DNA of 64,000 nt from Mytilus trossulus (GCF_036588685.1 NC_086375.1:47314955-47378954), one strand, 5' to 3'; numbered from the stretch's first letter, positions 22,301 to 33,842 are shown. Made by a program: numbers and translations. Notes: a model not told the origin generated them from the letters alone.

Positions 22301-25048
22301 ACGTCCACTCTTTATGTTGTGAGTTGTATTTCTATTTGTATCCATCGGAAGAGTTAATTCTTTTTCAAATGATTTTTATTGCTTGTTCTTATGTTGTACT
22401 GGTACAAAACTCTCTCAGGTTAGGGGAGGGCTGGAATCCCGCTAACATGTTTAACCCGGGCACTTTCTATGTGTATGTGCCTGTCCCAAGTTAGGGGCCT
22501 GTAATTTAGTGGTTGTCGTTTGTTAATGTGTTTGTTTTTCTTTCATTTTTTTTTGTACAGAAATGAGGGCGTTAGTTTTCTCGTTTGAATTGTTTTACAT
22601 TTGTCATTTCTGCTGACTATGTAAAATGGGTTTTGCTCATTGTTGAAGGCCGTACGGTGACCAAAAATTGTTAATTTCTGTGTCATTGTGTCTCTTGTGG
22701 AGAGTTGTCTCATTGGCAATCATACCACATCTCCTTTTTTTAAACTTTTCCTACGAAAAGGGGGAGGAGGGCCCCCTGGATCCGCCTATGTTAACCTACA
22801 AAGGGCACATGGAAATTTACATTTAGTAATGCGGTAGTAATAGGTATTGAATACCTGACATCGTGTGGATACTTTCTAAGAAGAGATACTCCAAAAACCA
22901 AACATACAAGGAAGCAATTTGTAAATGATTAAATAATCTGATTTCATCGAAGACCAAATAATACAGATTATGTGGGGTTTGAAATGTGGTCGATGAGCTA
23001 CATGTATACCCAAAAGATGCAATGTGATTTAATACAGACAAATAGCAAAAATTGTCACAAACTTTTCATCTTAATAAAGGTTAAAGATCTTATCTAAATA
23101 AAAAATCTATTACACCATAATATTACCCCGGAGGGAACCTGCACTATTAATCTTAATAGAACAATATTTTTTTGTGTGTTTTTAGTGAAAAGAGAAAATA
23201 AATCTTAAAATATTTATTGTCTGGTAAACTGATCTGTTCCTGACTTGTAAAATGATAGCAATCCTACCCGGTTAAAAAGGATCTTTTTAAAATAAATAGT
23301 TTGTAAATGACAGGCACATGTAAACAGTAGCATTCCTTTCATTTATAACGTGTCAAATTATAAGGTGCACTTCAAGTAAAAGACCAGGTAATATACATAT
23401 ACATAAATTCATACACACTCCCACAGTAAAAATGAAATTGACCCTTTGACTTGACTTGAATGAAAATGCTTCAAATTCAGATATTGCTTTAGTTAAACTC
23501 TACTTTTACATCTTATATGCATGAATGGGAAGAAATTATGAAGTCTTTTCAAATTATTACGTAAACAATGAGAGGTGAATCATTCTTTGCATTAAGTGAT
23601 ATAATTTAACTTATAAATGATTTAAAATGCACCCTATTTGGAATTCGTATTACACAAGGAAGGACAAGGTTAAATAAATTCGACCTCTACGGTTTTGAGT
23701 GTTTCACAATCGGGTGCATTATATTTGTTTATATAATCATTGTATTATGATGTTTTTGTATTTTGCCTGACAAGGACCCATGATTGGAAAAATAAAATAA
23801 TGTCTAATGTCTAATGTCTATTTGTGTGCATTAACCCCATAGTAATTACAGAATTTTATCTTTGATTTAACCATCTGAACTACAGTCTTCAGCAACATTG
23901 TAAAACACACAGGCACTTGTCTCAGCCGTTGTCTTTTTTTCTGAGACAAGTGCCTGTGGTAAAACACCCTTATCAAGTGTTTATTTACTATTTTTGTTGA
24001 TGTATACACATAGATATTATTGATATGTACAGGATTCAATACTTGATAATTTTATATTTTAGTAAACATTCACACTCACAATGGACAAGAAAAAATGCAG
24101 GTCTCAGATACAGCAGGCCAAGTAAGTAGTGGATAAAATAACATTTTCAAACCAAAGTACTTCAGAAATGTGTCATATGAAGACCTACAACGGATTGACT
24201 GCAGAACACCAAAAAAAGGAAAAGAAAAAAAAGAGACTCCATCCTTCTACACAGCGATTCCTTTGATTAACATTGCTCATTCAGTTCTGTTGATACTTCT
24301 CATTGAAAACTAGGGAATTCAAACCATTACAATTGCTACTGAAATAAGGGAAAATAAAGCAAGAGACACAAAGAAAAGAGAACGCCAATATAAAAAAATG
24401 AACATATATATCCAAAGAAACACAACATTTTACATCTTGTAAGTTCCAAATCAAGAAATATAAATTTGAACATAAAAAACTCAATTATGAGCATTATGAT
24501 ATTAATGAACAGTTATTTTTTCTTATTTCCTTATAAACAAGCCTGTAGCAAATTGAAGTAGGTGATTCACATTAGCTGCAATGATTGTGATCAGTGAACA
24601 GTAAACAGGAAATGTTTTAAAGATGATTTTGTTGTTTTTCCAGGAAACGTACGACCGACTACGGACATTATCGTATTATGACACGGATGTATTTATCGTC
24701 TGCTTTTCTGTGGAGGATAAAGACTCATTAGAAAATGTCAAAACAAAATGGATTCCAGAGATTAAAGAATTCCGACCCAATACCCCATTTATTCTCGTAG
24801 GGACACAAACTGATTTACGTGGTTCAGTGACAGATATCACAGACGCTTGTATTAAAACTACAAAAGGAAAGAAACTAGCTAAGAAATTTGGTGCTGTAGA
24901 CTATTTAGAATGTAGTGCACTAGAATTAAATGGAATGGACGAAATATTTAGTGTTGCATATCATGCTGCAGTAACTCCTAAAAAGAAACGACGGGTATGG
25001 AAGAGTCTCAAAAGTGCTTTCAAACGAAAATCTGTTGCAGAAAAATGA
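19361..25048 (+). CDS. Rho-family small GTPase (Rac/Cdc42-like), no CAAX box
   Basis: Three exons: 19361-19502, 24063-24121 (59 bp) and 24644-25048. The GT/AG introns join in frame to give 201 residues. G1 is GDGGVGKTS (16-24). Switch I is YEPTCFDDY with T41 at the Rac T35 position. G3 is DTAGQ (63-67) with the catalytic Gln67. The signature [21 protein letters not shown] follows. G4 is TQTD (121-124) and G5 is ECSA (156-159). The Rho insert region is present but about six residues shorter than in Rac. The C-terminus is strongly basic (KKKRR, KRK) and ends SVAEK with no cysteine, so prenylation or palmitoylation at the tail is not possible. GTP binding and hydrolysis look intact; membrane association would have to rely on the basic tail. 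Start choice: two adjacent ATGs at 19361/19364. Confidence 0.9.
20293..21150 (+). repeat. 29-bp minisatellite in GTPase intron 1
   Basis: About 28 degenerate copies of a unit like aaatcttaggtttataag plus tatctgatcag. The regular part (20400-20560) steps exactly 29 bp. Variants alternate ggtcag/gatcag and aggaatc/agaaatc, and spacing loosens towards the right end. There are no spacer sequences between units. It lies wholly within the 4.56-kb intron. Confidence 0.85.
22020..22160 (-). repeat. Dispersed repeat family 5 fragment
   Basis: Contains gtgactgcgtatttatacat followed by cccgcaaatg. Similar words occur at about 38198, 40300, 47175, 49635 and 57230 (ggctgggtatgtatacatcc). Confidence 0.5.
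22245..22740 (+). repeat. Dispersed repeat family 1, long copy
   Basis: Ordered signature: gggatatacaagtacccagc, cacgtccactc, catcggaagagttaattc, cttgttcttatgttgtac, tgcctgtcccaagttagg, gttagttttctcgtttgaat, ttgaaggccgtacggtgacc, ctcattggcaatcatacc. This is one of the most complete copies in the window and defines the family orientation. Confidence 0.8.
23909..23959. mobile_element. 51-bp hairpin mini-element in GTPase intron 1
   Basis: Arms acaggcacttgtctcag (23909-23925) and ctgagacaagtgcctgt (23941-23957) are a perfect 17-bp inverted repeat around a 15-nt pyrimidine-rich loop. The direct repeat taaaacac flanks it (23901-23908, 23960-23967). The arms differ from the 897-974 element mainly by a T/C change. 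Confidence 0.6.
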
Positions 25049-26812
25049 ATTCACTATGTACCTCATCAAAACTAAAATCCATATTTATTATGTCTGTCTT
25101 AGCAAGGAGGTTACATTAACCTCCTTTGTCTTAGTGATTGCTGATCTTGACGAATGCTCTTATACTAGATTACTTCGCCGTCCATTGGCTTGCATGTGGT
25201 GGTGATTTTGATAGTGTAAATTGTGTGACAAACACTTTGAGTGTGTTAACTTTGTGTCCGATGTGTTCACGTCTCTAAGGGCAAATGCATAATAATAAAT
25301 CAATCAAATAATCCTTTTACTAGAATTCTTTTTTAAAAATCGTTTGTTGACCCCTTGATGTTGTTTTATTGCTTTTTTCCCCTTGTCGTTCGAGTGATGC
25401 CACATAGTCCTATACCCTACATCGCTTTTCAATCATATTTACATTAAAACTGTGAGTGAATCAGTGAAAACATTTAACAGCTGTTACACTTTATAAATTA
25501 AAATCGTCCGAACGCTCAAAGCCGAATATTTGAAAGCCAATGGTGTATTAGAACCGAGACAGTTGTAGGGCTTTATGAACAAAAACAGTGAATGTCTTTA
25601 TGTGTGTGATTGTGTGCTTGACCTGAAATACGCTAACGAAAATGTGTTTGACATTGTTCTTCAAGTAAATAACAGAGTAGATACATACAGTAACAACGGA
25701 CTACATCCGCTGTTTTTATTCTATTCTTTTTGTCTCCTTTAGCGTCTCGTTGGCTGCCATACCACATCTCCATATTTTATAGAGAAACTGGTAAAAGTCA
25801 ACTTCGACCAACATTGCCGGAGAACGAATGAATAATTGTAAAATCATTTGTTAAAAAAGTAAACTGACAACGCCATCGCCAAAAAAGAAAGAAAAAAGAC
25901 AAAGAGGCAAACAAAAGTATATAAAACACAACAGAAGTGAGCGATTGGTAGTAATATAAAGAAATCCAAAATGCCTATTGTTTGGTAGCAAAGGAAATTA
26001 CATATAAAATATTTTTGTAATGAACGAACTTAACTTTTGTCAAATGGAATGTAACCTTAATGATAACTTTTTACAGGATTTAGGCAATAACATGTGTTTT
26101 ATTAATTATCATCTTTAAGCAATGGTCAGATGAATAAGAAAGAAAAGCTTATGGACAATTATTATACATTGCATGTTATATTTTCTTATCCATTTGATCA
26201 TAAAAGCCGATGTACTTTTACTATTAAACAGCAATTTATCCTAAATTGGTCTGTGAACTTGTAAATGGCTGCAACATTTAGTATGTCTACGCCCCTGCAT
26301 TGTAATTCACTTACAACTAATAAATTGTACTTTAAATATAACTTAGATCCAAGGATATTCGTATATGAAAACATCAATTGTTTTAAGCTTGTCATTTATG
26401 TTTGACGTCGTTAATGACATTTGGACTAAGTAGCCAATTGCGGTCTTTATTTGATTCTATTTGACAACACTACAAATACTTAATAGGATTTACAAATTAT
26501 TTCATTTCCCATGTTAAAAGCATACATATTCAGTTATTACCATCCCTAAATTTTGCAGTTATGAGACAAAAATGTTTATCGTAACACGTTTTGAAGTGAA
26601 ATATTAGAATAAGGTAATGTAATATGATTTCCAATGAACAAACCTGTAGTCCTATGTGACCTAGGGGTCATTATTTACTATTTCTATTTACTGTTCTGTA
26701 ATTTTTTTTTACTATCAATGTGCCACCTGAGCATTAAAAAAAAAATAAAAATGAAAATATCAGTATAAAAAGTTAAAAATTTAATAAAAAAATAATATTC
26801 GCTTCTCAGTCT
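25049..26812. other. 3' flank of the first GTPase and intergenic DNA
   Basis: Candidate poly(A) signals lie at about 25290-25300 (aataataaatcaatc). A short tail of repeat family 1 is at about 25745-25775 (cgttggctgccataccacatctcc). A purine-rich stretch spans 25860-25930. No supported coding exon. Confidence 0.45.
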
Positions 26813-27000
26813 ACTGGCAAAACTTTTAGTAATTTTGGTCCTCAATGCTCTTCAACTTCGTACTTTATTTGGCCTTTTTAACTTTTTTTGATTCGAGCGT
26901 CACTGATGAGTCTTTTGTAGACGAAACGCGCGTCTGGCGTATATCAAAAAATTAGTCCTGGTATCTATGACGAGTTTATCTACTATGTTTTCATCGGGCA
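26813..27000 (-). repeat. Dispersed repeat family 2, uninterrupted copy
   Basis: Runs from ctggcaaaacttttagtaat through ggtcctcaatgctcttcaac and tttgattcgagcgtcactga to gacgaaacgcgcgtctggcg and ctggtatctatgacgagttt. It serves as the empty-site reference for the insertion at 16857-18266. Confidence 0.85.
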
Positions 27001-27214
27001 CATATTGCTCCTCATTGAAAATGTGTGATACATTGACTGCTTGTGGTTCTCTTTAATATTTAGGTTACGAACCTTAATTGGTGGTACCTGTAGAAAACTG
27101 ATTTCAAAGGGATAGCACATCCTTATATTTGTTTTTTACCAAGCCCGAATATTTGGAAACAATGACGTCTTTACCCTTAAACTATTGGATGTTGCATATG
27201 TACTTATTAACATG

Positions 27215-27440
27215 TTGTTGGCTTTGTGCTTGCTGTCAGTAACTGCGAGTACTCTCAGATCTATACTTAATGTCTTATTATTGTGGGAATGTATAAGTAC
27301 ACTGCCACGTCGACTCTGTATTTTTTGGTAGATGTATTCCTGTTTGAATCCATCTGATGATTTAAGTCCCTTTCAAACGATTTTCATACTTTGCTCCACT
27401 GTTCCAGTTTATGAGAGGGTTGGGCTCTCGCCACCTTTAA
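27215..27440 (+). repeat. Dispersed repeat family 1, 5' portion
   Basis: Contains cttgctgtcagtaactgcga, tgtgggaatgtataagtaca, cacgtcgactc and atccatctgatgatttaag, which match the upstream half of the long family-1 copies (compare the minus copies at 29.9-30.0 and 30.5-30.6 kb). Confidence 0.65.
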
Positions 27441-28157
27441 AAAACCCCCACTTGGTACGATTAGGAATAAAAGTTGTTAGATCATAAAATAATAACCAAT
27501 GACATAAACAAGATATATATATTAGAGCACCTGAATTTGATCCGATTTTTAAAAAGTTCCTGTTGCTCAAATTTTACTTTTCTTATAATGTTGATGGACT
27601 GTTTTTTTTAATTTTTTTTGACATTGTTATCAATGTTCTGTTTTCTCTCCTTCGTCGAATTATGAATTTGATTGCCTTTGCTATTTCATTTTGTAACCAT
27701 GTATGAAATGTACCAACTAATTGATGGGGAACTTTTTATCCAAAGAATACTCCTGACAAATTATATTTCTTTCCGTCTTGTTAATCGTATTTGTTGTAAT
27801 AACGTTTTGAATACCTTAGAGTAAATATGTTGTGAAAACTACTTATTGAAAGTGCCTAGCGGCTTCTAAGAAAGAGAAACACAGGATCAATAGATATAAA
27901 TTATTTAAATATTTAAAGAAGTTTTCTATATCTATGTCTCAATACAAAACACAAGAGAGAGATATTATATCTTTTGTATAGCAAAGTTTAAATCAGACAC
28001 CATGTTTAATTTTTACGACACACGCTCATAACACCAATATGAACATACATGTACTAGTATCAAAGATAAAAACCTTCTCGGTCGAAGACAAACCATTACA
28101 CCATGAAAAAAAACCCCACTTCATTAACTAGATACTTCCTAATTTGTACCCTTCTAA

Positions 28158-28415
28158 TACCAAGGGATTCTCAGCTGCTGTGGAAGGGTAGACAGATCCT
28201 GCTCAACATGTGGCATTCATCGCGTTGCTCATGGCGAGCATACGTTTGGAGAAACACATTATATGTTGGCTATGTTGGTGTCACAATCGAAAGAAAGAGG
28301 ACCGGACTGTATGGCTACGACAACTGGAACATATCGGTGGTCACCTTTGACGATTATTCCACGTGAAAGACTGCGATATTTTACATCATCGCTCAAATGT
28401 AGATTGCGAAAATAG
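28158..28415 (+). pseudogene. Broken metzincin (M12B/ADAM-like) metalloprotease fragment, copy 1
   Basis: Open frame between TAA 28155 and TAG 28413, 85 codons without an ATG. It reads CGIHRVAH-GEHTFGETHY, close to the zinc-binding HExxHxxGxxHD signature: the second half HTFGETH keeps H-x-x-G-x-x-H exactly, but one residue is missing after the first His and the Asp is Tyr. Downstream come PDCMATTTG, YRWSP, LRYF and LKC, resembling the C-terminal part of reprolysin catalytic domains. With the HExxH spacing broken it cannot bind zinc normally. It could be an exon of a degenerate ADAM/ADAMTS-type gene; no partner exons are recognised. Identification by eye only. Confidence 0.5.
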
Positions 28416-28876
28416 CATTACAACATAAGTACCAACTAATTGATGGGGAACTTTTTATCCAAAGAATACTCCTGACAAATTATATTTCTTTCCGTCTTGT
28501 TAATCGTATTTGTTGTAATAACGTTTTGAATACCTTAGAGTAAATATGTTGTGAAAACTACTTATTGAAAGTGCCTAGCGGCTTCTAAGAAAGAGAAACA
28601 CAGGATCAATAGATATAAATTATTTAAATATTTAAAGAAGTTTTCTATATCTATGTCTCAATACAAAACACAAGAGAGAGATATTATATCTTTTGTATAG
28701 CAAAGTTTAAATCAGACACCATGTTTAATTTTTACGACACACGCTCACAACACCAATATGAACATACATGTACTAGTATCAAAGATAAAAACCTTCTCGG
28801 TCGAAGACAAACCATTACACCATGAAAAAAACCCCCACTTCATTAACTAGATACTTCGTAATTTGTACCCTTCTAA

Positions 28877-29134
28877 TACCAAGGGATTCTCAGCTGCTGT
28901 GGAAGGGTAGACAGATCCTGCTCAACATGTGGCATTCATCGCGTTGCTCATGGCGAGCATACGTTTGGAGAAACACATTATTTGTTGGCTATGTTGGTGT
29001 CACAATCGAAAGAAAGAGGACCGGATTGTATGGCTACGACAACTGGAACATATCGGTGGTCACCTTTGACGATTATTCCACGTGAAAGACTGCGATATTT
29101 TACATCATCGCTCAAATGTAGATTGCGAAAATAG
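28877..29134 (+). pseudogene. Broken metzincin (M12B/ADAM-like) metalloprotease fragment, copy 2
   Basis: Second tandem copy, with the same frame and the same defective zinc site as copy 1. It differs by a Met-to-Leu change just after the GETHY word and a silent change in the Asp codon of PDC. Because both copies share the missing residue, the lesion predates the duplication. Confidence 0.5.
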
Positions 29135-29489
29135 CATTACAACATAACTGTTAAAGAATTAAAAAAAAAAACACTATAGAAGATAGGCATATACAAAATA
29201 ATAATAAGAAAAACACACACACATACACACTCAAAACCTCAAACCAATCATTTCTCAAAATAGATCGGGATCAAATAGAACTGATTAAAACAAACTGTAT
29301 CACGCAAACACGTCCTACAATAAAGAAACGAATAAAATAATTAAAACGCGATTATTAGGATATAAATATTCGATGGAATTGTATATATATAGCAAGGTTA
29401 ATTTCAACTACCCAAACTCAAACTGATGTTGCATATTTAACGTCAAGAAATGTAAATTTAATAAATTCAGAAGATAAAAATCCGAAATT

Positions 29490-30035
29490 TGTTAAATAAT
29501 TGCCAATGAGGCAACCTGAGACCATTTTCACTTAAATTAACAACTGTAGGCCACCGTACGGCCTTCAACAAAACACAAAGCTCATACCGCATAATAAGCT
29601 ATAAAACGGGTCCGAAATGACAAACGAATTACAATTCAAACCGGAAAACTAACGGCATAATTTATGTACAAGAAAAAATAATGAAAATCAAATCAGTTAC
29701 ACAGCAACAAACAACAACTAAATTCAGGCTCCTGACTTTGGACAGTCACATACAGAATGTACTTAGACAGCGGTGTGTACTTTTTTATACAGGCTCCCGA
29801 CTTTGAACAGTCACATACAGAATGTACTTAGGCAGCGGTGTAACAGGACATCATGAGAACAATTATTTAATTTAGTTAATAAAGGTTTAACTCTTCATGT
29901 GGGTACAGACAGACATACATCGAACAAAAACACAGAGTAAACGTGGCCGGGTACTTGTACATCCAAAACAAAAACACACTAAGTAAAGATCTGAGAGTAT
30001 TCGCAGTTACTGACAGCTAGTTCAAATCCAAAATC
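29490..30035 (-). repeat. Dispersed repeat family 1 (minus copy)
   Basis: The plus-strand text carries the complemented signature: gccaatgaggcaacctgaga, ggccaccgtacggccttcaa, ataagctataaaacgg, aactaacggcataatttatg, gtggccgggtacttgtacat. A roughly 73-bp piece (caggctcc(t/c)gactttg... gcggtgt) is locally duplicated at 29728-29840. Confidence 0.8.
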
Positions 30036-30091
30036 AACCAAATAATCATGCATCTAACACTTAATTATCAATCAGTACACATTCAACTTAA

Positions 30092-30645
30092 AAAAAAGAA
30101 GATGTGGTATGATTGCCAATGAGACAACTCTCCACAAGCAACCAAATGACACAGAAATTAACAACTATAGGTCACCGTACGGACTTCAACAATTAGCATC
30201 GCCGTATAGTCGGCTATAATAGGCCCCGAAATGACGAATGAAAAACAATTCTGACGAAAAACTAACGGCCGAATATATGTACAAAAAATGAACGAAAAAC
30301 AAATATGTTACTCATCAACAAACGGCAACCTATGAAATCGCAGACTCCTGACTTTGGACAGATTGCGGTGGTGCTAGAATGTTAATGTTAGCGGAATCCC
30401 AACCATCCTCTTAACCCGTGACAGTGGTGTAACAGTACAGCATAATAAAAAGCTGTAAAAATCAGTTGAAAAAGGCCTAACCCATCAGTTTCATACAAAT
30501 ATCATACATCTAAAAAAAAACCACAAGAGTGGACGTTGCCGGGTACTTGAATATCCCAACAACAAAAAGACACTAAGTACTGGTCTGACAGGACTCGATG
30601 TTACTGACAGCTTGTTCAAAAGAAACTGTCAACTAATATAAAAAA
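30092..30645 (-). repeat. Dispersed repeat family 1 (second minus copy)
   Basis: agatgtggtatgattgccaa, gagacaactctccac, gtcaccgtacgg, cgatgttactgacagcttg. It follows the previous copy in the same orientation with about 55 bp between them. Confidence 0.8.
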
Positions 30646-31365
30646 TCATTAAAAATCTTAGACTAAATATATATGCTCATTTTAAAAGAATGTATATATT
30701 TTGATTTAGGTATCCTCAGATATAAATTTCATTCCTTGCGACAAAATAGCGGAGGTAAAAGTTCAACGAATCTTTTGAAAATAGCTTAGGATCATTTTAT
30801 TATCTTTAATTGTTTCGTGAAAAGAGCTTCATAGTTCTTTTGACTAGTAAGTAGATTGAGGTAAATCTAACAATTCATTTTGGTTTTGTGTGAATTTACG
30901 CCAGTTAGGAATATCTAAAAATAACTAATAAACGCTATGCAATCATGCTTTATGAAACACACGATATAAATAGGTCTAAATAGTTCTCTGCTAGACAATC
31001 AAATACCTAATGATCATAAATAAAAAAAAGTAAGCCTACAGACAAAATCAATGAACAACTATTTAAGATTAGCTACGCCGTTTTGCACCTGAATCTGTCC
31101 GACCAGATTATTTTAATAACAAGTGATGAAGTTACCCATCCCCATTATCTTCCCGCTTGCGTATATTCTAGTATTTGGTTTATTTTAATTTGTGAAAAAA
31201 ATATACAGATGATCTTTTTTTTGTAACAACATTTTATATAGAAAATTCCTTCTTTGTAAGTTTTTGCAACGAACTTTAGAAAAAACATCCAATGAGGTTT
31301 TTTTTTAATTTCCTTTTGATGTGCCTTTTTCTTGAACTCTTTAGAAACCAGTCAAGAACATTTTG
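30646..31365. other. Intergenic, no supported gene
   Basis: AT-rich sequence; no domain-bearing ORF, recognisable RNA gene or clear repeat boundary seen. Confidence 0.4.
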
Positions 31366-31369
31366 TTTA

Positions 31370-31560
31370 ATAGTTGTCGGTTGATGATGTGGTTCATAAG
31401 TTTTTCTCGTGTTTTTTCCTGTTTGGATTGTTTTACAGTAGTCATTTTGTGGACCTTTATACTTTCTGTTCGACATCAACAAAGGCTCCGTAATGAAAGC
31501 AATACTTCGTCCTATAATTGTTTACTTTTTAACTGGAGAGTTGGCACTCATACCACATCA
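31370..31560 (+). repeat. Dispersed repeat family 1, strongly diverged
   Basis: Contains tttttctcgtgttttttcct, attgttttacagtagtcat and the terminal words tggagagttggcactcatac plus cacatca, in the family order but heavily mutated. Confidence 0.5.
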
Positions 31561-32310
31561 ATTCTTTGGCTAAGAATTTACACACTTCCATCATCCCCGA
31601 AAAATTAAGGGTTTTACTGGCGGTACAAAATGATATGAAAGTCGAATTCAAACAAACTGTTGGAAACATAAATTGCCTGATATCCAAAAGCGTAAACATA
31701 ACTTCGCCTAGGGTTTTGCAATGACAAGACGTATAGTCCACGTTCCACTAACAATTCTGCTTCCATTTTCAAGATACATAGCTTCGCCTCGGAAATTTAT
31801 TGATTTCTCTTTGTATGTTTAGTTTTGATATGAATCGTTCTACGGATAACACTACATATGCCACTGCTATTTATTACATTATCATTATATGATGACAAAA
31901 ACTAATTGTTTGTAAATTGTAGTCTACTGACCAAAGGGAGACAACTGTACCAGAATTAAATAACAAAACGAGTATAATCGCTATATAAATTTTCGTTTAT
32001 TTAAAGACTGTCTTGCATATCTCATGAACTATCAAAACACAATCAGGCCGAGTGTTTTCTTCAAGTGTTGAACTTCGACGGTAAGGAAATGCTGTAATTT
32101 TTCCCGCTTGCGCTATCAAGTTTTTACCGTATACATTAAAAAGTTGAAGGAGCAAACTCATCCATGGCATCTTAATAAAGATCAAAATGCAGTCTTCATC
32201 ACTATTATTGTCTATACATTATTTCTTAATGTCTTTATAACCGTAAAAATGTTACCTTAACACCAACACATAATTTTCCAAACAATGAATAAGATCAGTT
32301 ATTGCTATTT
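31561..32310. other. Intergenic / possible 3' flank of the retroelement
   Basis: No ORF or motif recognised. This is where a 3' long terminal repeat of the minus-strand retroelement would lie, but I could not match it to a partner beyond 37.7 kb. Confidence 0.35.
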
Positions 32311-32639
32311 TATGTTCAGGTTGTATTTACTTGAACAATCTCATCTTGTGAAGCGTTTCTTTCATCTTCAGAAGTCAGTTCCTCATCAACACTAATAGTG
32401 TCTGCTGAAGATTGGGCGTCCTATCCTATCTCCGTATTTTGTAACTCATCATTTTCAACGTTTGGAAATTTTTCAATGATGGTTGTTATGACGACATTTC
32501 CAAAGTTTTATTCCTCATCAGATGTTGTATCCTCAGAGTAGTCATTCTCAGTGGTCGGCTCCTTCTGTTTTGTCTACTCTTTGCAGGTGTTGGTCTTTTT
32601 CGGTTTATCCTAGAATCAAGTGTTGGTGTGTTACTTATG

Positions 32640-33500
32640 AATCATATAGGAAGGAGTAGATTCCTGTGCCATTTTCCTTCTTAACTGAAAATATTGGTAT
32701 GTCACTGTTTGGTTTACTGATGCCATGATAGGGATCATGCTCCCATCTGTCAGCCAACTTGTGTTTCCCTTCTTTGAAAGCAACTATCTTCACTTGCACT
32801 CTAGCCTGGGTCCTACTTGTTCTCTCTTAATTCAAATACTACGTCAATTGGCAATATTGGATTTTTACCAAATACATGTATAAGCAGATAAGGTGTCTGT
32901 CCCGTGCTGTCATGACGTGAACAGTTTTTTTTAAATAACATAAATCTTTTATTAGTATTGCACATTTCACTGCTGTTTACAACTTACTCTGACGTGAACA
33001 GTTGTCGGCGTTAACTAGTGGAGCAACATAATCATTCCAATCAGTTTTCTTGTCTGGTTCCAATGATCCTAACATTTTTAATATTGTTCATAGCATGGTA
33101 GCTGATAGTTCTGGATTTTTTTCATGCCAGTAATGTTACACAAATCTTTAATCACCTTAACCTCAAAATAAGCTCTTTGATTCGAGTGAATACTAGTACT
33201 CTACAGTATCCCCTAGTGGAGAATAAAGTGATTGTACGTTTCAGCAGTAGTCTTGGCTTACTAGTTTCTGGTTGGAATTAATGCCATTGCAAATCTAGTA
33301 AAATTATCTGTTATCACTTACAAGTGTTGATGAACTGCCTTGGATGGTTCCAGTTTCAAGAATTCCATGCAGACTAGTTCTAACGGAGAACTAGTTATGA
33401 TGCTCACAAAAGGTGCTCGTTGAGTGGTGGTCAGGATCTAAATCCTGAACCTTTTCCCAGTCAATAAGGTTCCTGGTTTCTGTTCTTCTTGGATCGTAAT
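32640..33500 (-). pseudogene. Retrotransposon integrase remnant
   Basis: Minus-strand fragments: SIITSSPLELVCMEFLKLEP then ITDFTRFAMALIPT (catalytic-core start), STGQTPYLL...KNPILPIDV, then VQVKIVAFKEGKHKLADRWE and PNSDIPIFSVKKENG (C-terminal region typical of Gypsy integrases). The frame breaks several times. A 63-bp insertion flanked by the direct repeat gacgtgaacagtt (32914-32926, 32991-33003) interrupts it just before STGQTP. Confidence 0.8.
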
Positions 33501-33509
33501 CATCTAATT

Positions 33510-33842
33510 CTAACTCTGGTTGAGCTTCAAGTTTTCAATGAGGGACCTTGAAAACATGGAATTACTGATAGGTTGAATCGCTCCAATGGTAATAGGTAGA
33601 TGGCTAAGAGTATCTGCATTGTTTTGTCCTGGTCTATAATGTTTGTTCAAGTTGAATGCTATCAACCAACGATGTCCTGCTGCATCCGACTTTGAGGTGG
33701 TCAAAACATAGGTTACTCGATTGTTGTTAGTGAGGACTGTGAAACTAATGACCGTAAATAAAGTTCTTGAACTTGTCGCAGATGTCCCACTTGAGTGCAA
33801 GGAATTCTCTCTTATGTGGTGGGTAGGAATACGATTTGTCAA
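33510..33842 (-). pseudogene. Retrotransposon RNase H-end remnant
   Basis: The minus-strand frame includes NNRVTYVLTTSKSDAAGHRW, LIAFNLNKHYRPGQNNADTL and SHLP, the usual end of Gypsy RNase H (HRWxxxL...YRPGxxNxxADxLSRxP). The preceding catalytic part is frame-shifted. Confidence 0.8.

Larger units (their letters stand above)
27710..29147 (+). repeat. 719-bp exact head-to-tail tandem duplication
   Basis: Unit 1 is 27710-28428 and unit 2 is 28429-29147, both starting gtaccaactaattgatgggg and ending agcattacaacataa. By eye I count about five base differences (for example ctcataac/ctcacaac and ttatatgttgg/ttatttgttgg), so the duplication is very recent or is an unresolved haplotype or assembly duplication. 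Each unit carries the metzincin remnant annotated separately. Confidence 0.9.

Noticed and set aside
28103..29085. Two 87-codon ATG ORFs in the tandem duplication
   Set aside because: No domain in this frame; the other frame gives a better match to a metzincin protease fragment.
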